A DNA stretch of 64,000 nucleotides from Neobacillus thermocopriae. GTDB taxonomy: Bacteria; Bacillota; Bacilli; Bacillales; Cytobacillaceae. Numbering within the stretch: position 1 is the stretch's first letter; every line of letters starts with the position of its first letter. Below, piece after piece: positions 36,807 through 46,154 of this stretch. Where the stretch lies: positions 1-64,000 of the forward strand of contig NZ_JAAIUV010000014.1 of the NCBI RefSeq assembly GCF_010975035.1. The letters are read 5' to 3'. Both the position numbers and the translations under genes were made by a program. Under the pieces are notes generated by a model. The model was given only the letters and a program-made list of their open reading frames with translations. It had not been told where the DNA came from and searched no databases.

Positions 36807-36829
36807 AAAATTTGGGTTTTACTCTTTTC

Positions 36830-37987
36830 TTATTTTTCATTTTTTAATTGATTATACTGCTCAACAATGCCCTTGAATATAGCTGAAGCAGAATCAAGTC
36901 CTGTATACTTCTCAATGGCAGCTTCCAGCCCCTGCTCCTTAATCATTGACTGAATTTGTACAGCTTCCTCATCTCCTTGAAAGTCATATAATAGAGCAGC
37001 TGCAATTCCTTTTAATAAATGAATAGGCTGACTTTCAAATAACTCATAATATTGTCTAGCTGGGCTGACCAACCTGTCATTCGGGCCAAGCTTTCGGATC
37101 GGAGAACGTCCCACCCTTGTTACTTCATCTACAATATATGGGTTACTAAAACGACCAATAATTTTTTGAATATACTGTTCGTGAGTTTCCTGACTGAAAC
37201 CGTATTTTTCAACTAACATTTTACCGCTTTCTTTCAGTGCCCCTAAGACCAAATCATGGATCTGTCCTTTTTCCATCGCTTGATTAATGGTATCTACCCC
37301 ATAATAGTACCCAAAATAGGCGGCTAATGCATGTCCTGTATTTACTGTGAACAGCTTCCGTTCAATATAAGGAACTAATTCTGGCACATAGGTAATGCCG
37401 GTTATGTCCGGTTTCTCCCCTACTATTTTTGTTTCCTCAACAACCCACTCGTAAAACGGCTCAACTTTGACCATTAGTTTATCTTCATTCACTTGGTTTG
37501 GAACAATTCGGTCAACAGCAGAATCCGGGAACCCAAAACGTACTTCAAACTGTGCTTTTTCATCGCTTGTTAATTGTTCAAAAACCTTTTCTTTTAAAAG
37601 TGAGCTGCCTCCCACCATATTTTCACAAGCAATAATATTAAGAGGCTTATCAGACTTCTCTAAACGTTTACGCAATCCATCAGCCACTAATCCTGCTATC
37701 AAAGGTAAAATATTTGGACCGATAGCAGTCGTTACGATATCCGCTTCGGCAATTGCTTCAACTACTTGTTCCGGATGCAGTTTACTATTAATTGCCCTAA
37801 CATTTTTAACTACCTCTTCTTCTTGTGAAGAATCAGCAATGACCACCCGATATTCTCTTCGTTCATTAAGAAGCTGAACGATTTCTTCGTTGACATCCAC
37901 AAAGCATGTTTCGTAACCAGAATGATATAATAAATTCCCAATAAATCCTCGGCCAATATTTCCGGCTCCAAAGTGAACAGCTAACAT
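36830..37987 (-). CDS. mtlD: Mannitol-1-phosphate 5-dehydrogenase
   Basis: A 385-residue NAD-dependent polyol dehydrogenase converting mannitol-1-phosphate to fructose-6-phosphate. N-terminal nucleotide-binding motif VHFGAGNIGRGFIG; ACENMVGGSSLLKE; catalytic region VNTGHALAAYFGYYYG. Length typical. AAGGAG precedes the ATG and it follows mtlF by 1 nt. Last gene of mtlA-mtlR-mtlF-mtlD. Confidence 0.96.
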   Translation of the reverse strand: MLAVHFGAGNIGRGFIGNLLYHSGYETCFVDVNEEIVQLLNERREYRVVIADSSQEEEVVKNVRAINSKLHPEQVVEAIAEADIVTTAIGPNILPLIAGLVADGLRKRLEKSDKPLNIIACENMVGGSSLLKEKVFEQLTSDEKAQFEVRFGFPDSAVDRIVPNQVNEDKLMVKVEPFYEWVVEETKIVGEKPDITGITYVPELVPYIERKLFTVNTGHALAAYFGYYYGVDTINQAMEKGQIHDLVLGALKESGKMLVEKYGFSQETHEQYIQKIIGRFSNPYIVDEVTRVGRSPIRKLGPNDRLVSPARQYYELFESQPIHLLKGIAAALLYDFQGDEEAVQIQSMIKEQGLEAAIEKYTGLDSASAIFKGIVEQYNQLKNEK

Positions 37988-37988
37988 A

Positions 37989-38426
37989 TTAGTTTACTCC
38001 TTCAAAGATCGCTAAAATTTCATCTGCAGATTTTGCTTCTACTAACTTGGTGATATTTTCTTCTTCGGAACATACAATTGCAATTTTTGAAAGGATATCT
38101 AGATGCTCATCGCCTTTTCCTGCAATGCCGATTAAAATTTTTACAATATTACCTCCGCCAAAATCAACACCACTTGGAACTTGTACAAAAGAGATTCCTG
38201 AATCTTTCACAAATTGTTTGGAATCCTCTGTACCATGAGGAATAGCCACAAAATTCCCCATATAAGTGGAAGTTAACTCTTCTCTTTGTAACATTTTTTC
38301 AATATAACTTTCGTCTACATACCCGTTTTTAACAAGAATGCTTCCTGCTAATTTAATTGCTTCTTCTTTTGTAGCAACAGATTCATTCAGTAAAATATTT
38401 TCTTTTGTAAAAATAGCTTTTGACAT
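37989..38426 (-). CDS. mtlF: PTS mannitol transporter subunit IIA
   Basis: A 145-residue EIIA of the mannitol/fructose class. The phosphorylated histidine is H64 in NFVAIPHGTED. It takes phosphate from HPr-His and passes it to the EIIB cysteine of MtlA, and it may also phosphorylate MtlR. The ATG overlaps the mtlR stop (TAATG), with AAGGAG upstream. Confidence 0.96.
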   Translation of the reverse strand: MSKAIFTKENILLNESVATKEEAIKLAGSILVKNGYVDESYIEKMLQREELTSTYMGNFVAIPHGTEDSKQFVKDSGISFVQVPSGVDFGGGNIVKILIGIAGKGDEHLDILSKIAIVCSEEENITKLVEAKSADEILAIFEGVN

Positions 38427-40552
38427 TAAAAAACACTCCTTAGTTCTTCAATTTTATCATTAAAAAATTGATCAAATTTTACAGTTAGCAAAGCCGATAT
38501 ACGGCTGTAAACATGTGACTGAAAAATATCCATCGTTTCTTGGCTCTCAATCAATAGGGAACTTAAATAGCTTAATACTTCTAATGACTTTTCAGATATT
38601 TTCACAGGGGATAGCATGAATAGTAGAACATTGATTTCCATATCCTTTTGGTCCATACCGATGACTTTTATTGGCGAATCCGTATAATTGATAACAAAGG
38701 TTGGTTTTATGACATGTACGGACCTAGCATGGTAAAGAGCCATTGACGTTTCAGGAATCCCTAATCCCCCAAGTTTTTCTCTTTCAAAAATTGCCTCAGC
38801 GACTTCATTGGCATTTTGAATCCGTTGATTTTCCATTAACCTTGAACATGTTTGCTGGATGATATCAGTTACAGTTTCCGAATCAGCTGCATGAATTACT
38901 TCAAATCCTTTAAGGATAGTAGCTATCGTATCTGCATAATCTTTTATACTATTCATTTCTACAATTAGCTGATCGCTAGACTTTCTCTCTGTAGAATGTT
39001 TGCGAGCGAAAGACAGATTTTTTTCGGATCCATTCATAATTTTGTGTTCATTGATATAAAAACGAATTTTATCAATTTCATCTTTGTTTAAAAAAGGGCT
39101 GACAACGATATAGTCCGAATCATAGCCAGGGATCGGAATGGTAGATAGGATTAAATGATAATCCTTTGGATTCATTTTTTTAAATTCCATGACAGAGACA
39201 TTTTGAATGTCCTTAATCTCAGGAAATTCTCTTTGAAGTCGCGTTGCAAGCAGCTTCGAAGTACCTATTCCACTAGAACAAATTATTAATGTTTTCAGAT
39301 TGGAAAAATCCTTCGCACTCATCAATGCAGCGCCAAAATGCATTACAAGATAGCCAATTTCCTCATCTGGCACATTAAGATCTTTAAACACTTCATCAGC
39401 TGCCTGTTTAACAATCAAAAATAAATCCTTATAATCTTGTTTAATTTTGTCTAATAATGGGTTGTTAATCCCCATTTTTTGTTTCATACGATAGATGGCA
39501 GGTTTTAAATGTACGACAAGCCCCTCAAATAACGGACGATTGTCTGATAAGTCGGTACCTGTAAGCTTACCTACCATTTCAATTAGACTTTTTGTTTTAA
39601 TGGCAACTTGTAAACTAGAATCTTCAATAAAGTTTTCATTGTCATACCGGAGTTTAGCACCTTTTAAGTGCATAGTTATATAAGCAATTTCTGCTTCAGG
39701 AATGTTAATATCAAAAACCTGGCCTAATTGCCTGGCAATTTTTTGGGCAAATTTGTATTCTTTCGTTGACTGCTGGTCTTCCAAGTATTCCTTGTTAATT
39801 TCAATGCCTTCCCCTTTTTGTAGACGTTCAATAGCAAGTGCCAAGTGAACAACTAAACCAATATAAGCACTATCCGCCATTGAATAGGGCAATTCTTGAA
39901 TAATGGAATCCACAATTTTTTCAACGATAATTAATTTATTTTTCTCTACAATTCCTAGTAGCCTTTCAGAAATGGTGTTGATGTGCTGGGTCGATCGTTT
40001 CTGTATATGTTCTCTAGCAAAGGAAAGTATTTCAGATTCATCCACATAAGCGGAGATTAAATGACTCATTGCACTTCTTTTGCTGCTCTCGTCCCCTTCA
40101 ATTTCAACACCGTAACCTCTTCTTCTAATTAGTTTTAAACCAAAGCTGTGTAATCGTTCTTCAAGTTTGGTTAAATCGGCACTAACTGTTGCAATGGTCA
40201 CATTTAAATCATTAGCAAGACCAAGAAGTTTTACGGGTCCATTCGATTCCAATAACTCACAAAAAATGATCGTTTGCCGCTCTTCAGGTGTATATTCTGT
40301 ATGAGATAGATTAAATAAAAACAACTCCAGTTCTCGAATTTTTGCTTTATCACCCGTAATTTGAATACCTACACCTGATTTCTTTTTTAAGATAAGCCCG
40401 TATTCTTTTAAAATATCTTCTACGTTTTTTAAATCTCTGTGAACCGTTCTACCACTTACACCTATTTGTTCTGCGAGATCCTTAACTGTAACTTCATGAT
40501 TGGCAGTTAGTAATATATCAAGAATCTGCCGTTCCCTTGCAGAAATATACAT
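38426..40552 (-). CDS. mtlR: PRD-containing mannitol operon activator MtlR
   Basis: 708 residues: two N-terminal winged helix-turn-helix units (SARERQILDILLTANHEVTVKDLAEQ; GPVKLLGLANDLNVTIATVSADL), two PRDs (about 190-290 and 300-400) with conserved histidines, an EIIB-like domain with C425 (IICSSGIGTSK) and a C-terminal EIIA-like domain (SMALYHARSVHV). This is the G. stearothermophilus/B. subtilis MtlR layout, where PTS phosphorylation sets activity. The ATG at 40552 is chosen (GGAG at 8 nt) over one 51 nt upstream. Here mtlR lies inside the operon, as in G. stearothermophilus. Confidence 0.96.
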   Translation of the reverse strand: MYISARERQILDILLTANHEVTVKDLAEQIGVSGRTVHRDLKNVEDILKEYGLILKKKSGVGIQITGDKAKIRELELFLFNLSHTEYTPEERQTIIFCELLESNGPVKLLGLANDLNVTIATVSADLTKLEERLHSFGLKLIRRRGYGVEIEGDESSKRSAMSHLISAYVDESEILSFAREHIQKRSTQHINTISERLLGIVEKNKLIIVEKIVDSIIQELPYSMADSAYIGLVVHLALAIERLQKGEGIEINKEYLEDQQSTKEYKFAQKIARQLGQVFDINIPEAEIAYITMHLKGAKLRYDNENFIEDSSLQVAIKTKSLIEMVGKLTGTDLSDNRPLFEGLVVHLKPAIYRMKQKMGINNPLLDKIKQDYKDLFLIVKQAADEVFKDLNVPDEEIGYLVMHFGAALMSAKDFSNLKTLIICSSGIGTSKLLATRLQREFPEIKDIQNVSVMEFKKMNPKDYHLILSTIPIPGYDSDYIVVSPFLNKDEIDKIRFYINEHKIMNGSEKNLSFARKHSTERKSSDQLIVEMNSIKDYADTIATILKGFEVIHAADSETVTDIIQQTCSRLMENQRIQNANEVAEAIFEREKLGGLGIPETSMALYHARSVHVIKPTFVINYTDSPIKVIGMDQKDMEINVLLFMLSPVKISEKSLEVLSYLSSLLIESQETMDIFQSHVYSRISALLTVKFDQFFNDKIEELRSVF

Positions 40553-40714
40553 ATTGCTCACTCCGATAAATGGAATTCTACTCCTATCTATCCTTCTTAT
40601 CATGTTGCCAAAATTTTAATTTTATACTGCCACTTATAATGATATTCCTCACTAATCCTTAAAACAACTTAAGAAAAATATGAATTAGTCAATGGGATTG
40701 TTGCCATTTTTTAA

Positions 40715-40746
40715 TAAAGAAAAAGTCCGGACATTACTCCGGACTT
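40715..40746 (-). terminator. Hairpin terminator between mtlA and mtlR
   Basis: Minus-strand AAGTCCGG/CCGGACTT stem followed by TTTTTCTTTATT, 9 nt past the mtlA stop. It should make mtlA transcripts more abundant than mtlRFD. Confidence 0.9.
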
Positions 40747-40755
40747 AAAAAACGT

Positions 40756-42177
40756 TTATTTATTTTTTAAATAATTGATTAATTCATCATACTTTGGACT
40801 ATTCAAGAAGTTTTCAACTGAGATATGTGTGACATTTGGAAGCTTTGCTTTTGCGCGATCTGTTAAGTCTTTATGAGTAATAACAACATCGGCATCGTCT
40901 GGAAGATTGTTAATTGCTGTATTAATAACCGTGATATCTAATCCGGCTTTTTGTACTTTGTTTCTTAAAATAGAAGCTCCCATTGCACTTGATCCCATCC
41001 CTGCATCACAAGCAAACACAATTTTGTTCACTTTATCTGAGTTAACAGCTTCCTGTGTAGCTGTTAAGGCTGAAGAAACAGAGCTTTTCTTCCCTTTCAT
41101 TTCTTCCATTTTTGCTGTCGCAGCTGATAAATCTTCTTCTGTTTGTTTACTTGTTTTTAAGATAAGAGAAGCTACTGCAAAAGAAACCACTGTTGCTACT
41201 AGTACACCTGCCAATACCCCTACATAGTTACCTTTTGGAGTCATTGCAAGCAGAGCAAAAATACTACCTGGTGAAGGAGCTGCTACAAGGCCCGCATTGA
41301 AAAGATTAAACGTGAATACACCACTTACACCACCAGCGATAGCTGCCAAAATGAGTACTGGCTTCATTAAAATATACGGGAAGTAAATTTCATGAATTCC
41401 ACCAAGGAAGTGAATAATTGCCGCACCAGGAGCAGTTTGTTTCGCTGTTCCCCTGCCAAATAAACAATAAGCAAGTAAAATACCTAATCCTGGACCAGGG
41501 TTTGTCTCTAATAAGAATAGTATAGATTTTCCAGCTTTTGCAGCTTGATCAATTCCTAATGGGCTTAATATTCCATGGTTAATTGCATTATTTAAGAAAA
41601 GAACTTTTGCTGGTTCTATTAAAATATTGGCCAATGGAAGCAGGTTTGCATCAACAATGATTTCAACACCTTTTGCTAATGTCTTACTTACTGCTTCTAC
41701 TACAGGGCCAACCCCTTTAAAAGCAAGGATTGTTAAAATTCCGCCCAAAATCCCAGCAGAAAAGTTATTAACTAACATTTCAAATCCAGATTTAACTTTC
41801 CCTTGAACCAATTGATCAAATTTTTTGATCACATAACCCCCGATTGGTCCCATAATCATGGCCCCTAGGAACATCGGGATATCGGTTCCGACAATCACCC
41901 CCATCGTAGCAGTGGCACCGACGACACCACCACGAACATCGTGAATCATTTTACCCCCTGTATAACCAATTAATAGAGGCAATAAATAAGTGATCATTGG
42001 ACCGACTAATTTAGCAAGATCTTCATTAGGCAACCAGCCTGTAGGAATAAACAAAGCGGTGATAAGCCCCCATGCAATAAAAGCACCGATATTTGGCATT
42101 ACCATACCGCTCAAATAACTTCCGAATCTCTGAATCTTAACTTTAACATTAGATCTATCATTATCTGAAGTATTCAT
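40756..42177 (-). CDS. mtlA: PTS mannitol transporter subunit IICB
   Basis: 473 residues: membrane EIIC domain (about 15-345) with the substrate-site GGIHEIYFPYILMKP motif, a linker, and a C-terminal EIIB domain with the phosphocysteine C390 (FACDAGMGSSAMG). It imports mannitol as mannitol-1-phosphate. The EIIA is separate (MtlF). AAGGAG lies before the ATG, and the promoter region holds a cre box and an MtlR-like operator. Confidence 0.96.
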   Translation of the reverse strand: MNTSDNDRSNVKVKIQRFGSYLSGMVMPNIGAFIAWGLITALFIPTGWLPNEDLAKLVGPMITYLLPLLIGYTGGKMIHDVRGGVVGATATMGVIVGTDIPMFLGAMIMGPIGGYVIKKFDQLVQGKVKSGFEMLVNNFSAGILGGILTILAFKGVGPVVEAVSKTLAKGVEIIVDANLLPLANILIEPAKVLFLNNAINHGILSPLGIDQAAKAGKSILFLLETNPGPGLGILLAYCLFGRGTAKQTAPGAAIIHFLGGIHEIYFPYILMKPVLILAAIAGGVSGVFTFNLFNAGLVAAPSPGSIFALLAMTPKGNYVGVLAGVLVATVVSFAVASLILKTSKQTEEDLSAATAKMEEMKGKKSSVSSALTATQEAVNSDKVNKIVFACDAGMGSSAMGASILRNKVQKAGLDITVINTAINNLPDDADVVITHKDLTDRAKAKLPNVTHISVENFLNSPKYDELINYLKNK

Positions 42178-42218
42178 CGATACGTACTCCTTTCAAATCG
42201 ATTAAACTTTACAAGTTT

Positions 42219-42286
42219 ATATTAAAGCGTTTGCAGGTGGCTATCAATTTATACAAAAATGCATTTTGTCACAATGATTGTTGACA
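42219..42286 (-). promoter_or_regulatory. mtlA: mtl promoter with cre box and MtlR-like operator
   Basis: On the minus strand TTGATA (42247-42242), 17 bp, TAATAT (42224-42219). A cre box, CTGCAAACGCTTTAA (42236-42222), matches the CcpA consensus WTGNAARCGNWWWCA at nearly every position and overlaps the spacer and -10, so CcpA would block RNA polymerase. Upstream of the -35, TGTCACAATGATTGTTGACA (42267-42286) is a long palindrome at the position expected for an activator and resembles MtlR boxes. Confidence 0.85.
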
Positions 42287-42517
42287 TAATTTAAGTACTT
42301 TTGAACTATAAAGAGACAAAAAAATACGAACAGTTTTTATTCTTAGATAAAAAGAGATTGACCGCTTAATCTCGACAATTACTTTTCTGTGTATTTTTTA
42401 TCCAGAATGGATACATTCCAATTAATACTGAAAAATAACATGCTTCTACTCCCTATTTGAAAAAACTTTTAACACGAAAATTTTACTAAATTTTGTTAAA
42501 GATTCAGTTTTCAAAAT

Positions 42518-42556
42518 ATAAAAAGCCAACTTCTTTATTAAAAGAAGCTGGCCAAA
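42518..42556 (-). terminator. Terminator of the transglycosylase gene
   Basis: Minus-strand stem GCCAGCTTCTTT/AAAGAAGTTGGC followed by TTTTTAT. Confidence 0.93.
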
Positions 42557-42568
42557 ATCATAACCTAT

Positions 42569-44350
42569 CTACAACATGGCTCCACTAGGTCCTAATCTAT
42601 ATTTTCCAATCCATGTATTATATGCCATAACTCCATTTGAATAGAAGTAATACCACTTTCCATTAATTTTTTGCCACCCTGTCTGCATGGCACCATTGCT
42701 ACTGAGATAATACCAACTGGATCCTTCTTTTAGCCAACCGGTTTGCATGGCTCCACTGCTGCTAAGATAATACCAGCTGGATCCATCTTTCAACCAACCA
42801 GTTTTCATAGCTCCACTGCTACCAAGATAGTACCAGCTCGATCCTTCTTTTATCCAGCCGGTTTGCATGACTCCACTGCTGCTAAGATAATACCAGCTCG
42901 ATCCATCTTTCAACCAACCAGTTTTCATGACTCCACTGCTACCAAGATAGTACCAGCTCGATCCTTCTTTTAGCCAACCGGTTTGCATAACACCGTTAGG
43001 ATTTAAATAGTACCAAAGGCCTTTATCGAGGATCCATCCCTTTTGCATTACACCATTTTCATCAAAATAGTACCAGCGGTTCCCTTCCTTGAACCATCCA
43101 GTATCTAATACTCCCGAAGAATAATGATATTTTTTCCCGTCCCGATCGACCCAGCCATTCAGGATATGTGTCTGAACCTTGATGCTTGCAGGTTCACTCA
43201 CCCTATTCAAATGATCTTTATAAGTGATAGTTAGAGTAGTTCCTACCTTTTGTGAAGGAATTGCTACTTTGAATTCTCCTTCTGCATTAGACTCCGCACT
43301 TCCAACCAAGTATTTTCCATTCAGGATTTGAATCAATACATTGGAAAAAGGAGCTTTCCCGATTACAAATTTATCCTGTTGATTTACTGGATTTACAGTA
43401 GGTGCCTCTAATTTTTCCATGATATAAGCAGAGGAAATATAACCTGCAAACTTTCGATCCTCCGCTGTAACCGGATACCAGACAAATTGGTTACCCGGAT
43501 TATACTGATCATAGATAAATTCCCCATCAATAATTAGAGTCGTATTCTTCGCTAATAATCTAGAACCAGTTGTCGTATTAATATTTGTTCGTAATCTTGC
43601 ATTATCCTTCGTAACAACTACCTTTTCTCCTTTTTGAAAATGATAGTTAGAGGCATGCATCTGATCAGTAATAATATACTTCAGTTTATTGAAAATAATA
43701 TTCTCGTCACTATTAGTATCATATAAGAAATCTTCCTTACTAAATGGGAATTCTGCTAATCTTGTATCACTTAAAAAGCTATCTTTTTCAATAGCGGAAA
43801 ATACTTTTTCTTGATAGGCTTCCTTATTTTTGCCGCTTCCATCTTTATAAAGCGGGCTGTTTACAGGTTTGATTCCATTATACGCCATTACTGGAAAATA
43901 CCAATTTTCAATAACTTCAGGTCCTGCCCCCTTTATTTTTGGCAAGTCCTTTCGCTGGTAGAATTTCTGTAGAATTTCGACACCTGCTTGGATATTGTAA
44001 GTTATATCTGTTTTCAATTTCTCTTGATCATAGTTTAATTGATTCGTAATCTGCATGATGCCAATCCCGCCGTCCGAAGACACTAGAGGCTTTCCATCTT
44101 TAAATTGTTTCCAGCCACTTTCCTGAGCAGCAATAGCCTTGACAACTTCTGGAGGAATATTTACTTCTAATGCTGCGTTCGTTAGTAAACAATTAATTTG
44201 CTGAGTAGAAGGATTTTGGTTTGGTTTTATTTGACCAAATGCTTCACATTTAGATGCCCAAGTTACTCCAGCAGCGGAAACATTTTCTGTTGGCCAACCA
44301 AGGAATAAGATACTCGATAATACCCCTAACTTAAGTAAGTAAGATTTCAT
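42569..44350 (-). CDS. Secreted lytic transglycosylase with choline-binding-type repeats
   Basis: 593 residues. Signal peptide to about residue 27 (ENVSAAG); GH23/SLT-like domain (about 45-190) with the catalytic-type glutamate in IAAQESGWKQF and GGIGIMQIT; an SH3-like region (about 245-315); an Ig-like bacterial domain (about 325-395); then about ten 20-residue GW...WYY...G.M.T repeats (CW_binding_1 type) to the end. It should cut peptidoglycan glycan strands outside the cell, anchored through its repeats. Real choline is unusual in Bacillus walls, so the ligand may be another wall polymer. The ATG at 44350 follows GGGAG. Monocistronic. Confidence 0.92.
   Translation of the reverse strand: MKSYLLKLGVLSSILFLGWPTENVSAAGVTWASKCEAFGQIKPNQNPSTQQINCLLTNAALEVNIPPEVVKAIAAQESGWKQFKDGKPLVSSDGGIGIMQITNQLNYDQEKLKTDITYNIQAGVEILQKFYQRKDLPKIKGAGPEVIENWYFPVMAYNGIKPVNSPLYKDGSGKNKEAYQEKVFSAIEKDSFLSDTRLAEFPFSKEDFLYDTNSDENIIFNKLKYIITDQMHASNYHFQKGEKVVVTKDNARLRTNINTTTGSRLLAKNTTLIIDGEFIYDQYNPGNQFVWYPVTAEDRKFAGYISSAYIMEKLEAPTVNPVNQQDKFVIGKAPFSNVLIQILNGKYLVGSAESNAEGEFKVAIPSQKVGTTLTITYKDHLNRVSEPASIKVQTHILNGWVDRDGKKYHYSSGVLDTGWFKEGNRWYYFDENGVMQKGWILDKGLWYYLNPNGVMQTGWLKEGSSWYYLGSSGVMKTGWLKDGSSWYYLSSSGVMQTGWIKEGSSWYYLGSSGAMKTGWLKDGSSWYYLSSSGAMQTGWLKEGSSWYYLSSNGAMQTGWQKINGKWYYFYSNGVMAYNTWIGKYRLGPSGAML
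42687..42990. repeat. 60-bp tandem repeats with a 120-bp higher-order period
   Basis: The DNA behind five protein repeats alternates between two unit types: one ends LGSSG(V/A)MKT, the other LSSSG(V/A)MQT. Units two apart are far more alike than neighbours, which suggests duplication of a two-unit block. Such DNA is prone to slippage and copy-number change. Confidence 0.85.
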
Positions 44351-44682
44351 CAATATTCTCCCTTATCTATTATTCTATCTCTTATTACTAGATTTTAACA
44401 TGAAATAGAGTAAAGGGACGTTAATTTGCTTACAAAGGAAAAATCATTTAGATAAAAACCGCAAATACAACTCAAAGAAAGATACAATCTATATGTAAAA
44501 AGGAAGGATGTCTTCATATAAATTTAGAATGCGAGTTTTAATAAAAATGAATAAGAAGGAGTACTGATGCTATTCGTTGTTCTTCACATATAGGAAGGCA
44601 CGACTCCCATTACAGAATCGTGCCGAGGCGTTGAAAAAGTTTATAAAAGATTTGTTCTCACATTTAACTTTTAGAGTCGGAT
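44351..44682. other. 332-nt intergenic stretch
   Basis: It holds an inverted repeat GGCACGA/TCGTGCC (44598-44625) that may end the DUF4256 transcript on the minus strand, though its T-tract is poor. AAGGAGTACTG before an ATG at 44566 opens only an 8-codon frame. Nothing else recognised. Confidence 0.45.
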
Positions 44683-45255
44683 TCAGACTCTGAGCGAGCC
44701 GCGGAAACCTCTTGCAGCATAGTAAGATTCTGCTCCATTGTGGTAGACAAAGACGGTGTCATAGCGTCGATCACAAAATATTGCCCCTCCAAGCTTTCTA
44801 ATTTTGTCAGGTGTTTTCACCCAGCTGGATGTTTTCTTATCAAAGCTTTCAAGTTTTTGCAGTTCCCGATATTGTTCCTCCGTTAAAATCTCAATACCCA
44901 TAGATGCAGCCATATCCATAGCACTATTTTCTGGTTTATGCTTTTTCCTTGATTCTAATGCTTCCCTGTCATAACAAACACTCCGTCGGCCACTAGGGCT
45001 TTCTGCTGAACAATCATAAAAAATGAATTCGTTAGAATTTTGATCATACCCCACAACATCTGGTTCTCCTCCGGTTCTTTCCATTTCGTGGAGTGACTAT
45101 AGTTTTTCAGGCTTTGCATCCAGCTTTGCTTGGACTTTTTCCCATGCCAGACCTTCATGGCGGTGCATATTCTTTTCAAATCGAGCTTTCAAAACTTTTA
45201 ATAATTCTTCACGTTGTTCTAGTGTCAACTTCTTATGATGATCCCCGTTTGTCAT
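44683..45255 (-). pseudogene. DUF4256 protein gene with in-frame amber codon
   Basis: The frame from the ATG at 45255 (TAGGAGGAG upstream) encodes the N-terminal half of a DUF4256 protein (KKLTLEQREELLKVLKARFEKN...). At codon 53 it meets TAG (45099-45097) in PEKL-stop-SLHEMERTGG. The same frame then continues without shift to the normal C terminus (ERTGGEPDVVGYD ... YYAARGFRGSLRV). Homologues read LWSL there, so a TGG-to-TAG change is the simplest cause. A restart at the ATG at 45084 would make only a 133-residue fragment. It is a nonsense pseudogene, a sequencing error, or a suppressed codon. The function of intact members is unknown. Confidence 0.88.
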
Positions 45256-45700
45256 ACTAGACTCCTCCTATTACTTTTTCCTGTATTGGGAGATAAACAT
45301 TTATATTTCGATAATGTAAATAATCTATGAGGTTTGAAAACAGTTTACATTAGCTTACATATTTCGTAAACCGTATTTAGTTAAAGCGTTTTCCATACAT
45401 GGTTACACTATACATTTCCTATTACATTATTGGTAAACCAATACACAATATAGTCAATCATTTTTGGTAAAGTTGATAATAGTTTTACATCATTTCCAAG
45501 TCTTAGGTTAGTCAAAATTAATATGAAGATTCCTCATTGCGTGAAGAAGGTAGAGTACGTTATCACTAAAGGTCACTTTCAAGGAGTAAACAAATCCTGT
45601 GGTCATTAGTAAATAAAGATTTACTAAAAATAAATATTAATGTTGAATAAATTAAATAAAAGTAATAATATATATACTATATAAAAGGAAGGAATTTTAC
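45256..45700. other. 445-nt intergenic stretch, divergent promoters expected
   Basis: AT-rich region between the divergent DUF4256 and MarR genes. It contains TATACTATATAAAAGG just before the MarR ribosome binding site and a short palindrome TTGGTAAACCAA (about 45429-45440). I could not assign promoters or operators with confidence. Confidence 0.4.
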
Positions 45701-46132
45701 ATGATTGAAGAAATAGCAAAAGAATATATGTCTTTAATACCTAATGTTTTTGAAAATTTTAGGGAATTAAACAAAGATTCGACAGAATTAACCCATATGC
45801 AGAACCATGTAATTGAATATCTGTACATGCAGAATCGGCCATTAAAACTTAAAGAAATAAGTTATGGTCTTCATGTAGCTAAGCAGCAACTGACAAATGT
45901 TATTAAAGAATTGGAAGCGGAAGGATATCTCATCAAATCCCCAGATCAAAAAGATAAACGCGCCGTGTTAGTTTCTTTAACACCAAAAGGAAAAGAGATT
46001 CAAGATCGAAAATGGGGAAAGATCTATCAAAAGTTTAGTGAAAATATTAATAAGCTAAATACAGAAGAACAATTGGATTTAAAGTATGCCCTTCATAAGG
46101 TAAATATACTGTTGAATAAAATGAGGGAATAA
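45701..46132 (+). CDS. MarR family transcriptional regulator
   Basis: A 143-residue winged helix-turn-helix regulator: LTHMQNHVIEYLYMQNRPLKLKEISYGLHVAKQQLTNVIKELEAEGYLIKSPDQKDKRAVLVSLTPKGKEI is the full MarR core, including the DKR wing. AAGGAAGGA precedes the ATG. It forms an operon with a SAM methyltransferase gene 22 nt downstream, so it may control it in response to a small molecule. Confidence 0.93.
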   Translation: MIEEIAKEYMSLIPNVFENFRELNKDSTELTHMQNHVIEYLYMQNRPLKLKEISYGLHVAKQQLTNVIKELEAEGYLIKSPDQKDKRAVLVSLTPKGKEIQDRKWGKIYQKFSENINKLNTEEQLDLKYALHKVNILLNKMRE

Positions 46133-46154
46133 GTACTATAGGAGAGACAATATT

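Noticed and set aside
42687-42990. CRISPR array (regular repeats)
   Set aside because: The repeats are in-frame 60-bp units encoding GW...WYY motifs inside a protein gene, with no unique spacers.
44566-44592. 8-codon frame with AAGGAG, followed by a GGCACGA/TCGTGCC hairpin, as a possible leader-peptide attenuator
   Set aside because: No gene follows on the plus strand, so there is nothing to attenuate.
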